47,682 bases of DNA from an uncultured Collinsella sp. (GCA_900552395.1 URZJ01000001.1:1-47682); one strand, 5' to 3'; shown: positions 8,829-17,764, counted from the stretch's first letter. Notes: generated by a model from the letters alone, not told the origin. Made by a program: numbers and translations.

Positions 8829-11800
8829 GACGCTCGCCTCCCTTCGCATTCGCCTTGCGACGAATGTGCATCCAGGCCGCAGCAGCGCAAAGCACCGCCG
8901 CGCCGGCAAGGTACGTCAGAGTGACGCCCGACATACCAGAAAGGGGCAAAGAGGTGGAGTAGGTGTTGGTGAAGGTGGGGTCATCGGTCTTGCGTACCGC
9001 GTCGTTGGCGTCGACCTCGTAGTAGGTCGGCGTGCAGTTCAGCGTGCCATGACCGTTGTCCGTTGCCGTCACCACGACCTTGAAAGTCTTGGTGTCGTTC
9101 TTGTAGCCTTCGTACTCGGTGCCTTCGTTCTCGTCGGCGGGGCATTCACGGATGTAGTAGGTGAACTTCGCCTGCTGATTGCTATCGAGCTCATCAACGC
9201 CTAGTGGGCCGATTTCTACCGGATCGAACGTTACTGTCTGAGGGTTTTCCGACCCAGAAGTATATGTATATATGGGCTGAAAAGTTTTCTCCGTGTTGTC
9301 GGAATTCTCAGCATACAGCTCGAACTTGAACTTCTTCATCTCGCCGCCGTCGACCTTCTTGGTCACCTGAGGTGTCCAAGAGCCCGTGGCTTTGTATGTA
9401 TTAGTAAAGGTGTTGCCTTCGGTGATATCAATAGAGACATCGCTACCGTTAGGCGGAGTAAACGTATTCGGCTTATTATTCTTGAGATTAGTGACCGTTA
9501 CATTCGTAACTAAATAGTAGATGTAATTAATATCCAGCACCGGCCGCGTTACGGTCGTAGTTGTAAGCTCAATCTTGTAGATGGTCTTGTCGTAGTACAC
9601 GCCATCGACGCCATCGACGTGATTGCCGGGGTCCTCAACGAGGTAGTAAACGCTCGTTCCATCGGAGTTGAGCCTGCCCAAATCATAGACAAAGTTGCCC
9701 CTATCGTCGTTCCTGACCCCATCGCCAACTTTTGGACAGTTATTGAACTGCAAATTGTCATCTTGATCAAAGTAAGGGCCCTTACCACTCTCGTTCTGCT
9801 CCAAGAGCTGGAACTTGAATTCTCCCGCAGTAAGCGCGCGGCCCTCCAGTGCCTTAGTGCCGTTGAGCTTCATCTTGGGATACACGCTCACCTGCGTGGT
9901 GGAGCCGGCGACAACGTCGCCGTTGGTCATGATGCCGCCACCGTGAATGTTGGAGCTATTGCCCGTGATGAAAAGAGTCGCAGCTGCGGTAGCTGCATCC
10001 TTATCTTCCTGAGTCGGCGCCGAAGCAAGGCCAATCATGTACTTAGCCTGTGCGCCCTCGTACTTGCCGATAGACGTTTGCGTATTGTCGATCGTGCCCG
10101 ACCAGTTGGCGGCTCCACCACCAAGCATCTGGCCAGTTACGGCTGCGACGTAGTCGTTGCTGGTACGTGCACGAATTAGGAATAGATCCTTATGGCCATA
10201 CTGCTTGAACTTATCGGTTATTTCGCCACCCTGAACGCTTGTGGGCTGGTCTTCATTCTTACCATTGGTGCCGCCCGAGAGATAGGTGCCGTTCTCATCG
10301 CTATTGTCGAAAATCGCGATGCCCTCAGTATCGGTAATAGCGGTCTTGCCACTCGGGCAGGCAGCGAAGCCGCCACCGTAACCCTGGGCAGAATTATTGC
10401 TAATCTGCGTCTTGTATATCTTGAGCTTTGCGGAGGCAACGGGAGTAGAGCTATTTCCTTCTTTCCAATCACCACCACCCTGCACGAAGATGCCGCCGCC
10501 ACCCCAGTCGTTAGTGGTATTGGTCGTATTGTTGGTGATGTAGGCCGGCGAATTGGTTACCTTGAACTCAGCTTCGGTCGGCGCTGCAATGCGCACGCCA
10601 CCGCCCTCAGAGTTTTGTGCAACATTGCTCGCGATCGTACCGCCCGAGAAGGTAAAGGAATCGAGCGGTTGGTGGAAAAAGCCAGCGTAAACGCCGCCGC
10701 CAGCCTCGGCGGAGTAGTTGCCCGTGATGTAACCGCCACTGATCTGCAGGCTACCCCCGTTATAAGCAGCGATACCACCGCCGCCGTGACAACCGAAGCC
10801 CTTGTGTTCGTCCTGCCCCTTTGTTATGTAATTGAACTGGCAATTGTTGTTGGTGATGTAGCCGCCCGAAATTTTCACAGTAGAGTCAAGCGCACAGATG
10901 CCCGCGCCATAACCCGGCCAATCCTCGAACGTACCGTTACCGGAAATCGTACCGCCAGTCATGTTGATTGTAGAGCCGTAAGCGTTCACACCGCCGCCAC
11001 TGGGAGCGTAGTTGCCCGCGATCACGCCACCGGTGAGGTTAAGAGTCGCACCAGTGTTGTTATTGGTGCCAAGTTCGATACCTGCGCCATGGGTCATAGA
11101 GGTTGCACCGCAAACGTAGCCGCCGCTCATATTGACGATAGAACCTTCCTCGGCATAGATCAGGTGACCGACCTTCGCGTCCTGAGTCGTGGTCAGCACG
11201 CCGCTCTGAAGGTTAAACGTACCGCCCGCATAGACGTTGATGAGCTTCATCGCGGAGTCAGCTTTAGTGCCCACGATGGCGCCATTGATGTCAACCTCGT
11301 GCTTGTAGGTGGTCTCGGTTGTACGAGTTTTGTTTTCAGCATTCACGCTGGATTCGGTCACGTAATAAGTGAGTCTGAGGGGCAGGCCGTCTTGACCGTT
11401 ACGTTCCACGGTAGCGAGCTTGCCCTGTCCGGCAGATTGCGCTGATTTTTTGTCCTCTGCCTGCCCCGAATCCTTGATAGTAAGGTTCGCACCATTGCTG
11501 ACGCTAAAGAGCGGCAAACCGCTGCCCTCGCCCGAGTGCTTTATCTTGCAGCCATTAAGATCAAGGGTGATATTGCTACCGCTCTTATCGAGAAAAATCT
11601 CGTCGTTGCAGTCTAGGTCCTGCATCAATTTAAAACTGCCGGACTGATTTTCCGCAACGCTCTGAAGTTTCCCGCTAAGCTCAGCTCCATTGTTAATTTC
11701 CACAGCAGCCGTTCCGGCTTGCTCACCTTCCGCAGCCGCAACAACGGTTTTGTCATCCGAAGTCGTTGCACCCTCGTACTGCTGTTCTTCCTCGTTCTGC

Positions 11801-12129
11801 TGCTCTTCCTCGGACTGCTGTTCTTCCTCGGACTGCCCCTCAAGTTGGGCTTCGTCGCCAGTCTCGTCGCTCTCGGTCTCGTCACTATTCTGGTTTTCGG
11901 TATCCCCGTTGTTGGTGTTTTCTACATCAGTAGACTCAGTTGAGGAACCCCCCCCCATCACAGTTTCCTCGGTAGGAGCTGCCTGGGCATCGTTGGCAAT
12001 GGCCTGCGAGATCGGAGGCATGACGAGCGACAGTACCAGGCTCAAAACGGAGGCTCCGCACAAAACGCCTGCCAGTACACGGCGCGTCGCTTTATTACTT
12101 TGCTTAGATTTGTCTGAATTTGCTTTCAT
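8821..12129 (-). CDS. Large pilus tip adhesin with beta-helix, LPLSG anchored
   Basis: The first gene of the pilus operon encodes a 1102-residue surface protein, probably the adhesive tip. After a signal peptide (residues about 15-51) comes GGGSS encoded by a G9 tract. An acidic low-complexity stalk with SEEEQQ repeats occupies residues about 98-118. A long parallel beta-helix of SGGxIxGN / TGGxIxGN / GGGV turns follows (about 320-620). FctA/Spy0128-like modules (TGSWTPQVTKKVDGG, then KFTYYIREC) precede LPLSG and a membrane anchor with tail IRRKANAKGG. The start follows GGGGAGGA. The beta-helix is typical of carbohydrate- or matrix-binding adhesins, but the ligand cannot be told. The homopolymer could switch the protein on and off. 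Confidence 0.88.
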   Translation of the reverse strand: MKANSDKSKQSNKATRRVLAGVLCGASVLSLVLSLVMPPISQAIANDAQAAPTEETVMGGGSSTESTDVENTNNGDTENQNSDETESDETGDEAQLEGQSEEEQQSEEEQQNEEEQQYEGATTSDDKTVVAAAEGEQAGTAAVEINNGAELSGKLQSVAENQSGSFKLMQDLDCNDEIFLDKSGSNITLDLNGCKIKHSGEGSGLPLFSVSNGANLTIKDSGQAEDKKSAQSAGQGKLATVERNGQDGLPLRLTYYVTESSVNAENKTRTTETTYKHEVDINGAIVGTKADSAMKLINVYAGGTFNLQSGVLTTTQDAKVGHLIYAEEGSIVNMSGGYVCGATSMTHGAGIELGTNNNTGATLNLTGGVIAGNYAPSGGGVNAYGSTINMTGGTISGNGTFEDWPGYGAGICALDSTVKISGGYITNNNCQFNYITKGQDEHKGFGCHGGGGIAAYNGGSLQISGGYITGNYSAEAGGGVYAGFFHQPLDSFTFSGGTIASNVAQNSEGGGVRIAAPTEAEFKVTNSPAYITNNTTNTTNDWGGGGIFVQGGGDWKEGNSSTPVASAKLKIYKTQISNNSAQGYGGGFAACPSGKTAITDTEGIAIFDNSDENGTYLSGGTNGKNEDQPTSVQGGEITDKFKQYGHKDLFLIRARTSNDYVAAVTGQMLGGGAANWSGTIDNTQTSIGKYEGAQAKYMIGLASAPTQEDKDAATAAATLFITGNSSNIHGGGIMTNGDVVAGSTTQVSVYPKMKLNGTKALEGRALTAGEFKFQLLEQNESGKGPYFDQDDNLQFNNCPKVGDGVRNDDRGNFVYDLGRLNSDGTSVYYLVEDPGNHVDGVDGVYYDKTIYKIELTTTTVTRPVLDINYIYYLVTNVTVTNLKNNKPNTFTPPNGSDVSIDITEGNTFTNTYKATGSWTPQVTKKVDGGEMKKFKFELYAENSDNTEKTFQPIYTYTSGSENPQTVTFDPVEIGPLGVDELDSNQQAKFTYYIRECPADENEGTEYEGYKNDTKTFKVVVTATDNGHGTLNCTPTYYEVDANDAVRKTDDPTFTNTYSTSLPLSGMSGVTLTYLAGAAVLCAAAAWMHIRRKANAKGGERRE
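11779..11832 (-). repeat. Three 18-bp tandem repeats in the tip adhesin stalk
   Basis: Three consecutive 18-base units, differing at only a few positions, encode the SEEEQQ-like hexapeptides of the acidic stalk. Because the unit is a multiple of three, copy-number changes would alter stalk length without breaking the frame. Confidence 0.85.
11948..11956 (-). repeat. Nine-G homopolymer in the tip adhesin gene
   Basis: Nine consecutive Cs on plus give nine Gs on the coding strand, read M-G-G-G-S around residues 58-62, right after the signal peptide. Gain or loss of one base would truncate the 1102-residue adhesin after about 60-100 residues and could reduce expression of the translationally coupled minor pilin. 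This is the usual layout of slipped-strand phase variation. Confidence 0.9.
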
Positions 12130-12232
12130 CGATGTCTCCTCCCCAAGAGACCGCGATCCTGCTCTTTCACCATCAAACTTGGGCGCGCAACCTATAATTG
12201 CTCGCGCTCGATATGCATATTATTATTCTTTG

Positions 12233-12261
12233 TTTAAACAACGCAAGGCTAACAATGTCAA
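12233..12261 (-). promoter_or_regulatory. Predicted promoter of the pilus operon
   Basis: On the minus strand a perfect TTGACA (12256-12261) and TTTAAA (12233-12238) are exactly 17 bases apart, about 100 bases upstream of the tip adhesin start. The surrounding 12130-12580 stretch is markedly AT-rich and contains no credible gene. Confidence 0.55.
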
Positions 12262-12581
12262 TTTTACTTCGCGTTGCCTTAACTTCTTGACAATTATTCA
12301 AACTATGCGTTGTTTTTCGAGGGTTAAATTTCGGAAAGACGCTGGTAAACTCGTTAGCAAATCTAGATAAATGACAGTTTACCATTGTTTGTACAACATT
12401 TTGTTTTAACCCGCTCAATCTGTGAACGGTCAAAATTGCGCCATGAATGGCAGTATATCTACCTGCAAATATTAGTTTTGAGCTAATTGGTCAATTACTG
12501 CACAACCAGCGTATGCCGACATGTTCATACATCGACACTTGAATGACATCGCATGTTACCGGCTGCAAATCTCCTCGCTAC

Positions 12582-12617
12582 AAAAAAGCGTTCCAACAAT
12601 CGACTGTTGGAACGCTT
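12582..12617 (-). terminator. Rho-independent terminator after the HAD phosphatase gene
   Basis: Perfect 13-base arms AAGCGTTCCAACA and TGTTGGAACGCTT flank a six-base loop, and on the minus strand the stem runs into six Ts. It lies 51 bases beyond the stop at 12668 and keeps that transcript from entering the pilus operon. Confidence 0.8.
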
Positions 12618-12621
12618 GGAA

Positions 12622-12656
12622 AACCACCACAAAGGCGCTCTGCCCTCTTTGTGGTT
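12622..12656. repeat. Intergenic palindromic repeat, family B copy 2 (degenerate)
   Basis: The left arm AACCACCACAAAG pairs with CTTTGTGGTT, which lacks three bases of the right arm seen in other copies. It sits between the HAD phosphatase stop and its terminator. Confidence 0.7.
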
Positions 12657-12667
12657 GCCCCCAGGCG

Positions 12668-13489
12668 CTACAGAAGATGTTCCTCGATAAAGATCGCGAT
12701 GCCGTCTTTGTCGTTGCTGGCGGTTACAAAGTCGGCGGCGGAGCGGGTGGCCTCGCTGCCATTTGCCATGGCCACACCCACGCCGGCGTCAGCCACCATG
12801 CAGGTGTCGTTATCGGCATCTCCAAACACGCAGATGTTCTGGAGCTCCATGTCGTTGAGCTCCGCCACGCGCACAAGGCCGCGCGTCTTGGACACGCGCG
12901 GATCCATGAACTCGTAGAGCCGCTGCGTGGTTTGCAGAGCCGCCGCCTTAACAGTGTTATCGGCAAACGTCGATGCTCGCTCGATGACCTGCGGCATCAC
13001 CTCGGGCGCCATGGTAAACATCACCTTGGGCTGCGGCTCGCGCAAAAACTCGGCAAAATCGACCACCTGGTAGGGCACACCGTCGACGCGCGATAGGTGC
13101 TCGACGCACGCGTTGCTCTCGGGCACGTAGAACACGCCGTCCCGAGGGCAAACGGGCGTTGCCGGAAGGTCCGCCATGTGCTTGCAGATGCGCGCGATGG
13201 TCTCGCCCGGCAGCGGGAAGCTCAGCTCGTTGATGTCGTGCGCGCGGTCGGTGACCTCGGCGCCACCGCAACCCACCATCACGTCTACCAGGCCTTCGAT
13301 GCCCCAGAGCTCGTACATGGCCTCGGTCGCGTGGGCGTCGCGCCCGGTGCACAGGCCAAACAGCACGCCGCGCTCGCGCAGGGCGCGGATCGCCACCACG
13401 GTGCGCGGGGACACCGTGTGCTGGCTCGTGAGCAGCGTACCGTCGATATCGCAGAACACGGCTTTGATGTGGCTGAAGGTGGTGTCCAT
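12668..13489 (-). CDS. HAD-superfamily Cof-type hydrolase
   Basis: This is a cytoplasmic sugar-phosphate or related phosphatase of the Cof/YbiV-like HAD branch. The 273-residue protein has motif I DIDGTLL near residues 15-21 (Asp nucleophile and acid/base), motif II in LCTGRD, a conserved Lys in the SKTRGL region, and motif IV GDADNDTCM near 223-231. The large alpha/beta cap between motifs II and III is the C2 type. Substrate cannot be predicted. AAAGG lies five bases before the ATG. It is a single gene flanked by palindromic repeats, with its own terminator at 12582-12617. Confidence 0.9.
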   Translation of the reverse strand: MDTTFSHIKAVFCDIDGTLLTSQHTVSPRTVVAIRALRERGVLFGLCTGRDAHATEAMYELWGIEGLVDVMVGCGGAEVTDRAHDINELSFPLPGETIARICKHMADLPATPVCPRDGVFYVPESNACVEHLSRVDGVPYQVVDFAEFLREPQPKVMFTMAPEVMPQVIERASTFADNTVKAAALQTTQRLYEFMDPRVSKTRGLVRVAELNDMELQNICVFGDADNDTCMVADAGVGVAMANGSEATRSAADFVTASNDKDGIAIFIEEHLL

Positions 13490-13583
13490 GGGGGCCTTTC
13501 TGGGTAGCGCGGCGGTGTGGGGTGCATTCGCAAACGGCGTACATGGTATACCAAGGCACAGGCGCGGCCCGTCAAAGCAAAAA

Positions 13584-13616
13584 CCACCACAAAGGTTCCT
13601 GGCCCCTTTGTGGTGG
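13584..13616. repeat. Intergenic palindromic repeat, family B copy 3
   Basis: Perfect 12-base arms CCACCACAAAGG and CCTTTGTGGTGG enclose TTCCTGGCC. It lies upstream of the HAD phosphatase gene and 32 bases from a family A copy, reproducing the A/B pairing seen near 3.7 kb in the opposite order. Confidence 0.85.
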
Positions 13617-13648
13617 CCGGACCCGCAGGGTGGCCTGGCCCGGGGCGC

Positions 13649-13713
13649 AAACCATCACAACATTCGACGTTATTCGGCAAAATCGCGATTTTCACCGAAT
13701 GTTGTGATGGTTT
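13649..13713. repeat. Intergenic palindromic repeat, family A copy 2
   Basis: Perfect 18-base arms AAACCATCACAACATTCG and its complement flank a centre that again contains AAAATCGCGATTTT. The element ends directly against the stop codon of the MFS gene, so it forms the 3' end hairpin of that transcript. Confidence 0.88.
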
Positions 13714-14994
13714 TTACTGCTTTGCGGCACGATCCAGATGCCGACGTCCAAACAGCAGCAACGCCACAGGAACTGCCGTCACGACCATACCCGCACCAAC
13801 GAGCGTCTGCTGCACGCCAAACGTCGCCGCCAGCCAGGGGGCAATCGCCAGTGGGGCTACGCCGGCAAACATGTTGCCAAAGCCCATGACCGAGTTCACG
13901 CGACCGAGCTGCTCGAGCGGGGCCGTCGTTTGCACGATCGTGTTGTGGAGCGGGTTGACGACACCCCAGGCCACGCCCAGGGCAATCTGTCCGACAAGGG
14001 CTACACCCACGTACGGTGTCCCCACATAGAGCAAACTTCCCAAGCCCACGGACATAAGCGCCACGAGCAGCGTTTTAAGGTTGACCAGGTGCGGTGGCAA
14101 GCGGAGCGCGACGACGGCGCCCAGCACCGCGCCCACACCGCAGGCCGACGAAAGCCAGCCCATCCACTCAACGCCGACGTGCAGGACATCGCGATAGAAA
14201 AACGACTCGAGCGGATCGAAGGCCCCGTAGCCAAAGTTCGAAAGAAAAATGATACAAAACAGCAGGGCAAGAACGCTGTTGGTAAAGACCGTCTTGATGC
14301 TGGTCGCGAAGGTGACGCGGGAGGATATGCTGGGGTTGGAGCTTTGTCCCGCACGCTCCCCTTCCTCTGCCGAATCGGCATCCACATGTCCGGCGACATG
14401 GCTGGCCTGCGGCCTAAAGCCCCAACTGACGACGAACGCCAACACGGTAAAGAGCATCATGAGCACGAACACCGCGCGCGACGATGCAGCCGCCGCGACA
14501 AAGCCGCCCAGCGTGGGTCCAACGATAATGCTCACGTTTGAGAACATGGCGATGGCGGAATTGATGTCTTTGAGTTCGGCGGAGTCGTCGGTGAGGTAGG
14601 CCGGATAAGATGTGGCGATGGGTTGGGCGAATCCCATCGTAAAGCCCAGAAACACCGCGCCGAGCAGGACAACGCCGGTCGCGCTACCAAAGGCAATGAT
14701 TGCCGTGCCGGTTACAAGCGTGCCGACGATGCTCAGCAAGAAATGACGGCGCGGACCCCAGGCGTCGAGCGCCGCGCCGCCCGCAAAGGATCCCAGGATC
14801 ACAAAGACGTTCATGAACAGGACGGCCAGCGATGTCGCGACGACCGAAGCGTCATCCGTATAGGTGAGCGTTCCGATGACGCCGATAAAATAACTGGTCT
14901 GAAAGCCGGTGTAGATGAGGAAGCGCATTGCCACCAGGCGTTTAGCCTGCACGGACAGCGACGAGTGGAATTTTGGAAATACAGATGTGGGCAT
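13714..14994 (-). CDS. MFS transporter
   Basis: This is an integral-membrane permease of 426 residues with about twelve hydrophobic helices in two halves and a charged central loop (near HVAGHVDADSAEEGER) of usual MFS form. The N-terminal half carries AGGAALDAWGPRRHF, matching the MFS loop 2-3 signature GxxxDrxGrR. The family resembles drug/proton antiporters and sugar efflux permeases, but no substrate is evident. The start at 14994 (MPTSVFPKF) is preferred because AAGGAG lies just upstream; an earlier in-frame start would add 18 residues. It is a single gene and its stop abuts a family A repeat. Confidence 0.85.
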   Translation of the reverse strand: MPTSVFPKFHSSLSVQAKRLVAMRFLIYTGFQTSYFIGVIGTLTYTDDASVVATSLAVLFMNVFVILGSFAGGAALDAWGPRRHFLLSIVGTLVTGTAIIAFGSATGVVLLGAVFLGFTMGFAQPIATSYPAYLTDDSAELKDINSAIAMFSNVSIIVGPTLGGFVAAAASSRAVFVLMMLFTVLAFVVSWGFRPQASHVAGHVDADSAEEGERAGQSSNPSISSRVTFATSIKTVFTNSVLALLFCIIFLSNFGYGAFDPLESFFYRDVLHVGVEWMGWLSSACGVGAVLGAVVALRLPPHLVNLKTLLVALMSVGLGSLLYVGTPYVGVALVGQIALGVAWGVVNPLHNTIVQTTAPLEQLGRVNSVMGFGNMFAGVAPLAIAPWLAATFGVQQTLVGAGMVVTAVPVALLLFGRRHLDRAAKQ

Positions 14995-15148
14995 GGGGCT
15001 CCTTATTGCATACGAATGTGGGCAGCGAGCATTTGGCCCTCCGTCCATTGGCTCAATCTATCCGTATGCCTTACTAAGGACACATCGAGCCCCTTCCTTC
15101 TGTCTTTCCGCCCAGCATGAACTACTTGGTAGATTTTAAGGCATGTCC

Positions 15149-16459
15149 CTAAGATCTACCGAGGTGGTCTTGGATAAGGTCGCAGATGGCTCGGGCGTCG
15201 TTGATGTTGATGGCTCGGGTTGCAAAGCCCGCATCGAAGGCCTGACGCGCCAGGGCCTCGTTGCAGGCAAGGGCCAGCGTATGGCCGTCGACCAGATCGA
15301 GCGAGCTCTTGCCGCGCAGACGGTCGACACCGGAGCGCGCGACCACGATATTGTCGAAGCCCTCGGTCTTGTAGCCCTCGATGATCACCACGTCGACATC
15401 GTTGTAACGCGAAAGCAGCTCGCGCGCGGGCATCTCGTCCTCCTCGCGCGTGTCGGCGTACTCTGCCCAGCGCGTGGCGCAGATGAGGCCCACGTGCTTG
15501 GATCCGGCCTGGTGATGGCGCCAGGTGTCCTTAGCGGGCACGTCGATATCAAAGCCGTGATGCCCATGATGCTTGAGCGAACCCACGCGCAGGCCGCGGC
15601 GGGTGAGCTCGGCGATAACCTTCTCGACGAGCGTGGTCTTGCCCGAGTTTTGGTAGCCGATAAACGCGATCGCGGGAACGGCCGGTGTCGGAGCTGCGGG
15701 CGCGACGGCGACGGATGCGCTCGCGGGCGCGGCACCGTCAGCGGCCACGGCTTCAACAGCAGCGGCCTGACGCCCTGCGCGATCCCACACGCCCGAGCGG
15801 CCGCCCTCCTTGTGCAGCAGGCGCACGTCGACGATCTCCATACCGCGGTCGACCGCCTTGCACATGTCATAGATCGTGAGGCACGCGGCACTCGCGCCGG
15901 TCAGGGCCTCCATCTCAATACCCGTCTTGCCCGTCACGCCCGCCGTGACCAACACATGAAAGCCAACCTGCCCGTCCGCGCGCGGCGGCGCCCAGCCCTC
16001 GGGCACGTCCTCGGCAGGCGTCCCCGCCGGCGCGATAGGCTCGATATCGCACTTACTCTTGGTAATGAGCAACGGATGGCACATGGGGATGATGTCACTC
16101 GTACGTTTGATGGCCATGATGCCCGCAACGCGTGCGCAAGCGAGCACGTCGCCCTTTTTAGCGCCATCCTGCAGCACCATGGCCTGCGTCTCGGGGTGCA
16201 TAAGAATCGTGCCCTCGGCGATGGCAATGCGATGGGTCTCGGCCTTGTCGGACACGTCAACCATGCGCACCTCGCCCTTGGCATCCACGTGCGTCAGCTC
16301 GTCGCGGCGGGCGTCGCGGGCGGGCTCGGCAGCAGTGCCGGCGGACGGCTGTACCGCCGCGGACCCAGCGGTGTTGCTGGCAGCAGCCGTGGCTTTATGG
16401 GCAGACATCGCGGCCCTGCGAGCGGCCTTGGTGGCATCGGCGTACCTGCTCTTGGCCAT
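15149..16459 (-). CDS. moaC: Fused MoaC (cPMP synthase) - MobB (Mo cofactor adaptor)
   Basis: This 436-residue bifunctional protein serves molybdenum cofactor synthesis. After an Ala-rich N-terminal tail (about 1-55) comes MoaC (about 56-245), which finishes conversion of 3',8-cyclo-GTP to cyclic pyranopterin monophosphate. MoaC signatures are IIPMCHPLLITK and TGIEMEALTGASAACLTIYD. An Ala/Pro linker (about 245-277) leads to MobB, a P-loop protein that assists guanylylation of the cofactor, with GYQNSGKTTLVEKV, a DTWRHHQAGS segment and VIIEGYK. GGAGGA is seven bases before the ATG; the moaA stop lies just upstream, so the two form an operon. The stop lies inside a small inverted repeat at 15128-15160. 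Confidence 0.9.
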   Translation of the reverse strand: MAKSRYADATKAARRAAMSAHKATAAASNTAGSAAVQPSAGTAAEPARDARRDELTHVDAKGEVRMVDVSDKAETHRIAIAEGTILMHPETQAMVLQDGAKKGDVLACARVAGIMAIKRTSDIIPMCHPLLITKSKCDIEPIAPAGTPAEDVPEGWAPPRADGQVGFHVLVTAGVTGKTGIEMEALTGASAACLTIYDMCKAVDRGMEIVDVRLLHKEGGRSGVWDRAGRQAAAVEAVAADGAAPASASVAVAPAAPTPAVPAIAFIGYQNSGKTTLVEKVIAELTRRGLRVGSLKHHGHHGFDIDVPAKDTWRHHQAGSKHVGLICATRWAEYADTREEDEMPARELLSRYNDVDVVIIEGYKTEGFDNIVVARSGVDRLRGKSSLDLVDGHTLALACNEALARQAFDAGFATRAININDARAICDLIQDHLGRS

Positions 16460-16463
16460 ATGA

Positions 16464-17519
16464 TCATCCTCCGATTTGGGACATAAATCGTTGCGTGCCC
16501 TCAATTATCGCGTGTTCCTGCGGTTTGTGGGCCACGGCATCGCGCCAAATCGAAAGTACCTGCATATCATCACCACGGCGCAACGCCTCGCGCACCGAAT
16601 ACTCGGCATCGCTGAACAGGCACGGACGCACGTTGCCATCGGCCGTCAGGCGCAGGCGGTTGCAGCTCGCGCAAAAATGGTTGGACATGGCGCTGATGAA
16701 GCCGACCGTTCCCGCCGCGCCCGGAAAGCGCCAATAGCGCGCGGGGCCCGCGCCGGCAGGAGCGTCGGTGATGTCAAGCGGTTCGAGCTCGCCCAGACCC
16801 ATCGCGGCGGCCCCGGCATTGACGCGCGCCCGCAGCTCGTCGCTCGGCACGCTGTCGCTCGCATCCCACAACTCGGGGTTGAGCGTGGGTGCGTGAGGGT
16901 CCACGGCGCAATGCGAGCTCGTGCGCTCGTCGCCGATGGGCATGTATTCGATAAAGCGCAGGTGGATGGGGCGGTCGACGGTCAGTCGTGCGAGGGCCGC
17001 CACATCCTGGTTGAGCCGGCGCACAACAACGCAGTTGACCTTAACGGGCTCAAAGCCCCAAGCCAGCGCCGCGTCGATGCCAGCCATGGTCTGCTCGAGC
17101 CGACCCAGGCGCGTAATCTTTCCAAACAGCGTAGGGTCGAGCGTGTCGAGCGAGATGTTGACGCGGTTAAGGCCGGCATCTTTGAGCTGCGGTGCCAGCT
17201 TGGGCAGCAGGGCGCCATTGGTGGTAAGCGAGATGTCCTCGATCTGCGGAATCGCGCGGATGTCGCGAATGAGCGGAATGATACGGCGGCTGACCAGCGG
17301 CTCGCCGCCCGTCAGGCGTACGCGGCGAATGCCCTCCCCCGCCACCAAGCGCACAAAGCGGGCGATTTCCTCGGCACTGAGCAGCTCGTCGTGCGCGCGG
17401 GGTGCCACGCCATCGGCCGGCATGCAGTAAATGCAGCGGAAATTGCACTTGTCGGTAACGGCAATGCGCAGGTAATTGATATCGCGACCAAAGCCGTCAT
17501 GTTGCACGTGCCCGTCCAC
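16464..17519 (-). CDS. moaA: GTP 3',8-cyclase (radical SAM)
   Basis: MoaA performs the first step of molybdenum cofactor synthesis, rearranging GTP to 3',8-cyclo-GTP with two iron-sulfur clusters. The 351-residue protein has the radical SAM motif Cys25-Cys29-Cys32 (CNFRCIYC), RLTGGEPL, and the C-terminal second cluster CASCNRLRLTADGNVRPC. It ends in GG, as functional MoaA proteins do. Translation begins at GTG, supported by GGGAGGG five bases upstream. It is followed, nearly overlapping, by the moaC-mobB fusion. The remaining cofactor genes (moaD, moaE, moeA) are not in the window. Confidence 0.95.
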   Translation of the reverse strand: MDGHVQHDGFGRDINYLRIAVTDKCNFRCIYCMPADGVAPRAHDELLSAEEIARFVRLVAGEGIRRVRLTGGEPLVSRRIIPLIRDIRAIPQIEDISLTTNGALLPKLAPQLKDAGLNRVNISLDTLDPTLFGKITRLGRLEQTMAGIDAALAWGFEPVKVNCVVVRRLNQDVAALARLTVDRPIHLRFIEYMPIGDERTSSHCAVDPHAPTLNPELWDASDSVPSDELRARVNAGAAAMGLGELEPLDITDAPAGAGPARYWRFPGAAGTVGFISAMSNHFCASCNRLRLTADGNVRPCLFSDAEYSVREALRRGDDMQVLSIWRDAVAHKPQEHAIIEGTQRFMSQIGG

Positions 17520-17650
17520 GCAGCCCTCCCCTCACGCGGCGTTTTATTCTTCGGAAAACATAATACCCCACGGGAGAATCATGCCGACACCCGTACGACA
17601 GGACAGGTCGCTTCGAGCAAAACGGACTTTCCAAGCCCATCCTCAGCATA

Positions 17651-17717
17651 CAAACCATCACAACATTCGATGCTTTTCCCGTTTTTGGCAAAAAACGTCG
17701 AATGTTGTGATGGTTTG
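17651..17717. repeat. Intergenic palindromic repeat, family A copy 3
   Basis: Perfect 20-base arms CAAACCATCACAACATTCGA and complement enclose a 27-base centre (CGTTTTTGGC type) that differs from the other two copies. It lies between the moaA start and the ABC exporter stop, so it is shared by a transcript end and a promoter region. Confidence 0.9.
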
Positions 17718-17764
17718 AGGCGAGGTGAGGGGCACGGAGGGCCAAAGCACCGTGCTCGAACAGG

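Noticed and set aside
7167..8924. 585-codon plus-strand frame opposite the minor pilin gene
   Set aside because: It is an antisense shadow of a high-GC gene; the minus frame has signal peptide, pilin modules and sorting signal, the plus frame has none.
3635..17717. CRISPR array
   Set aside because: The repeats are palindromic, far apart and not separated by uniform spacers; no cas gene is present.
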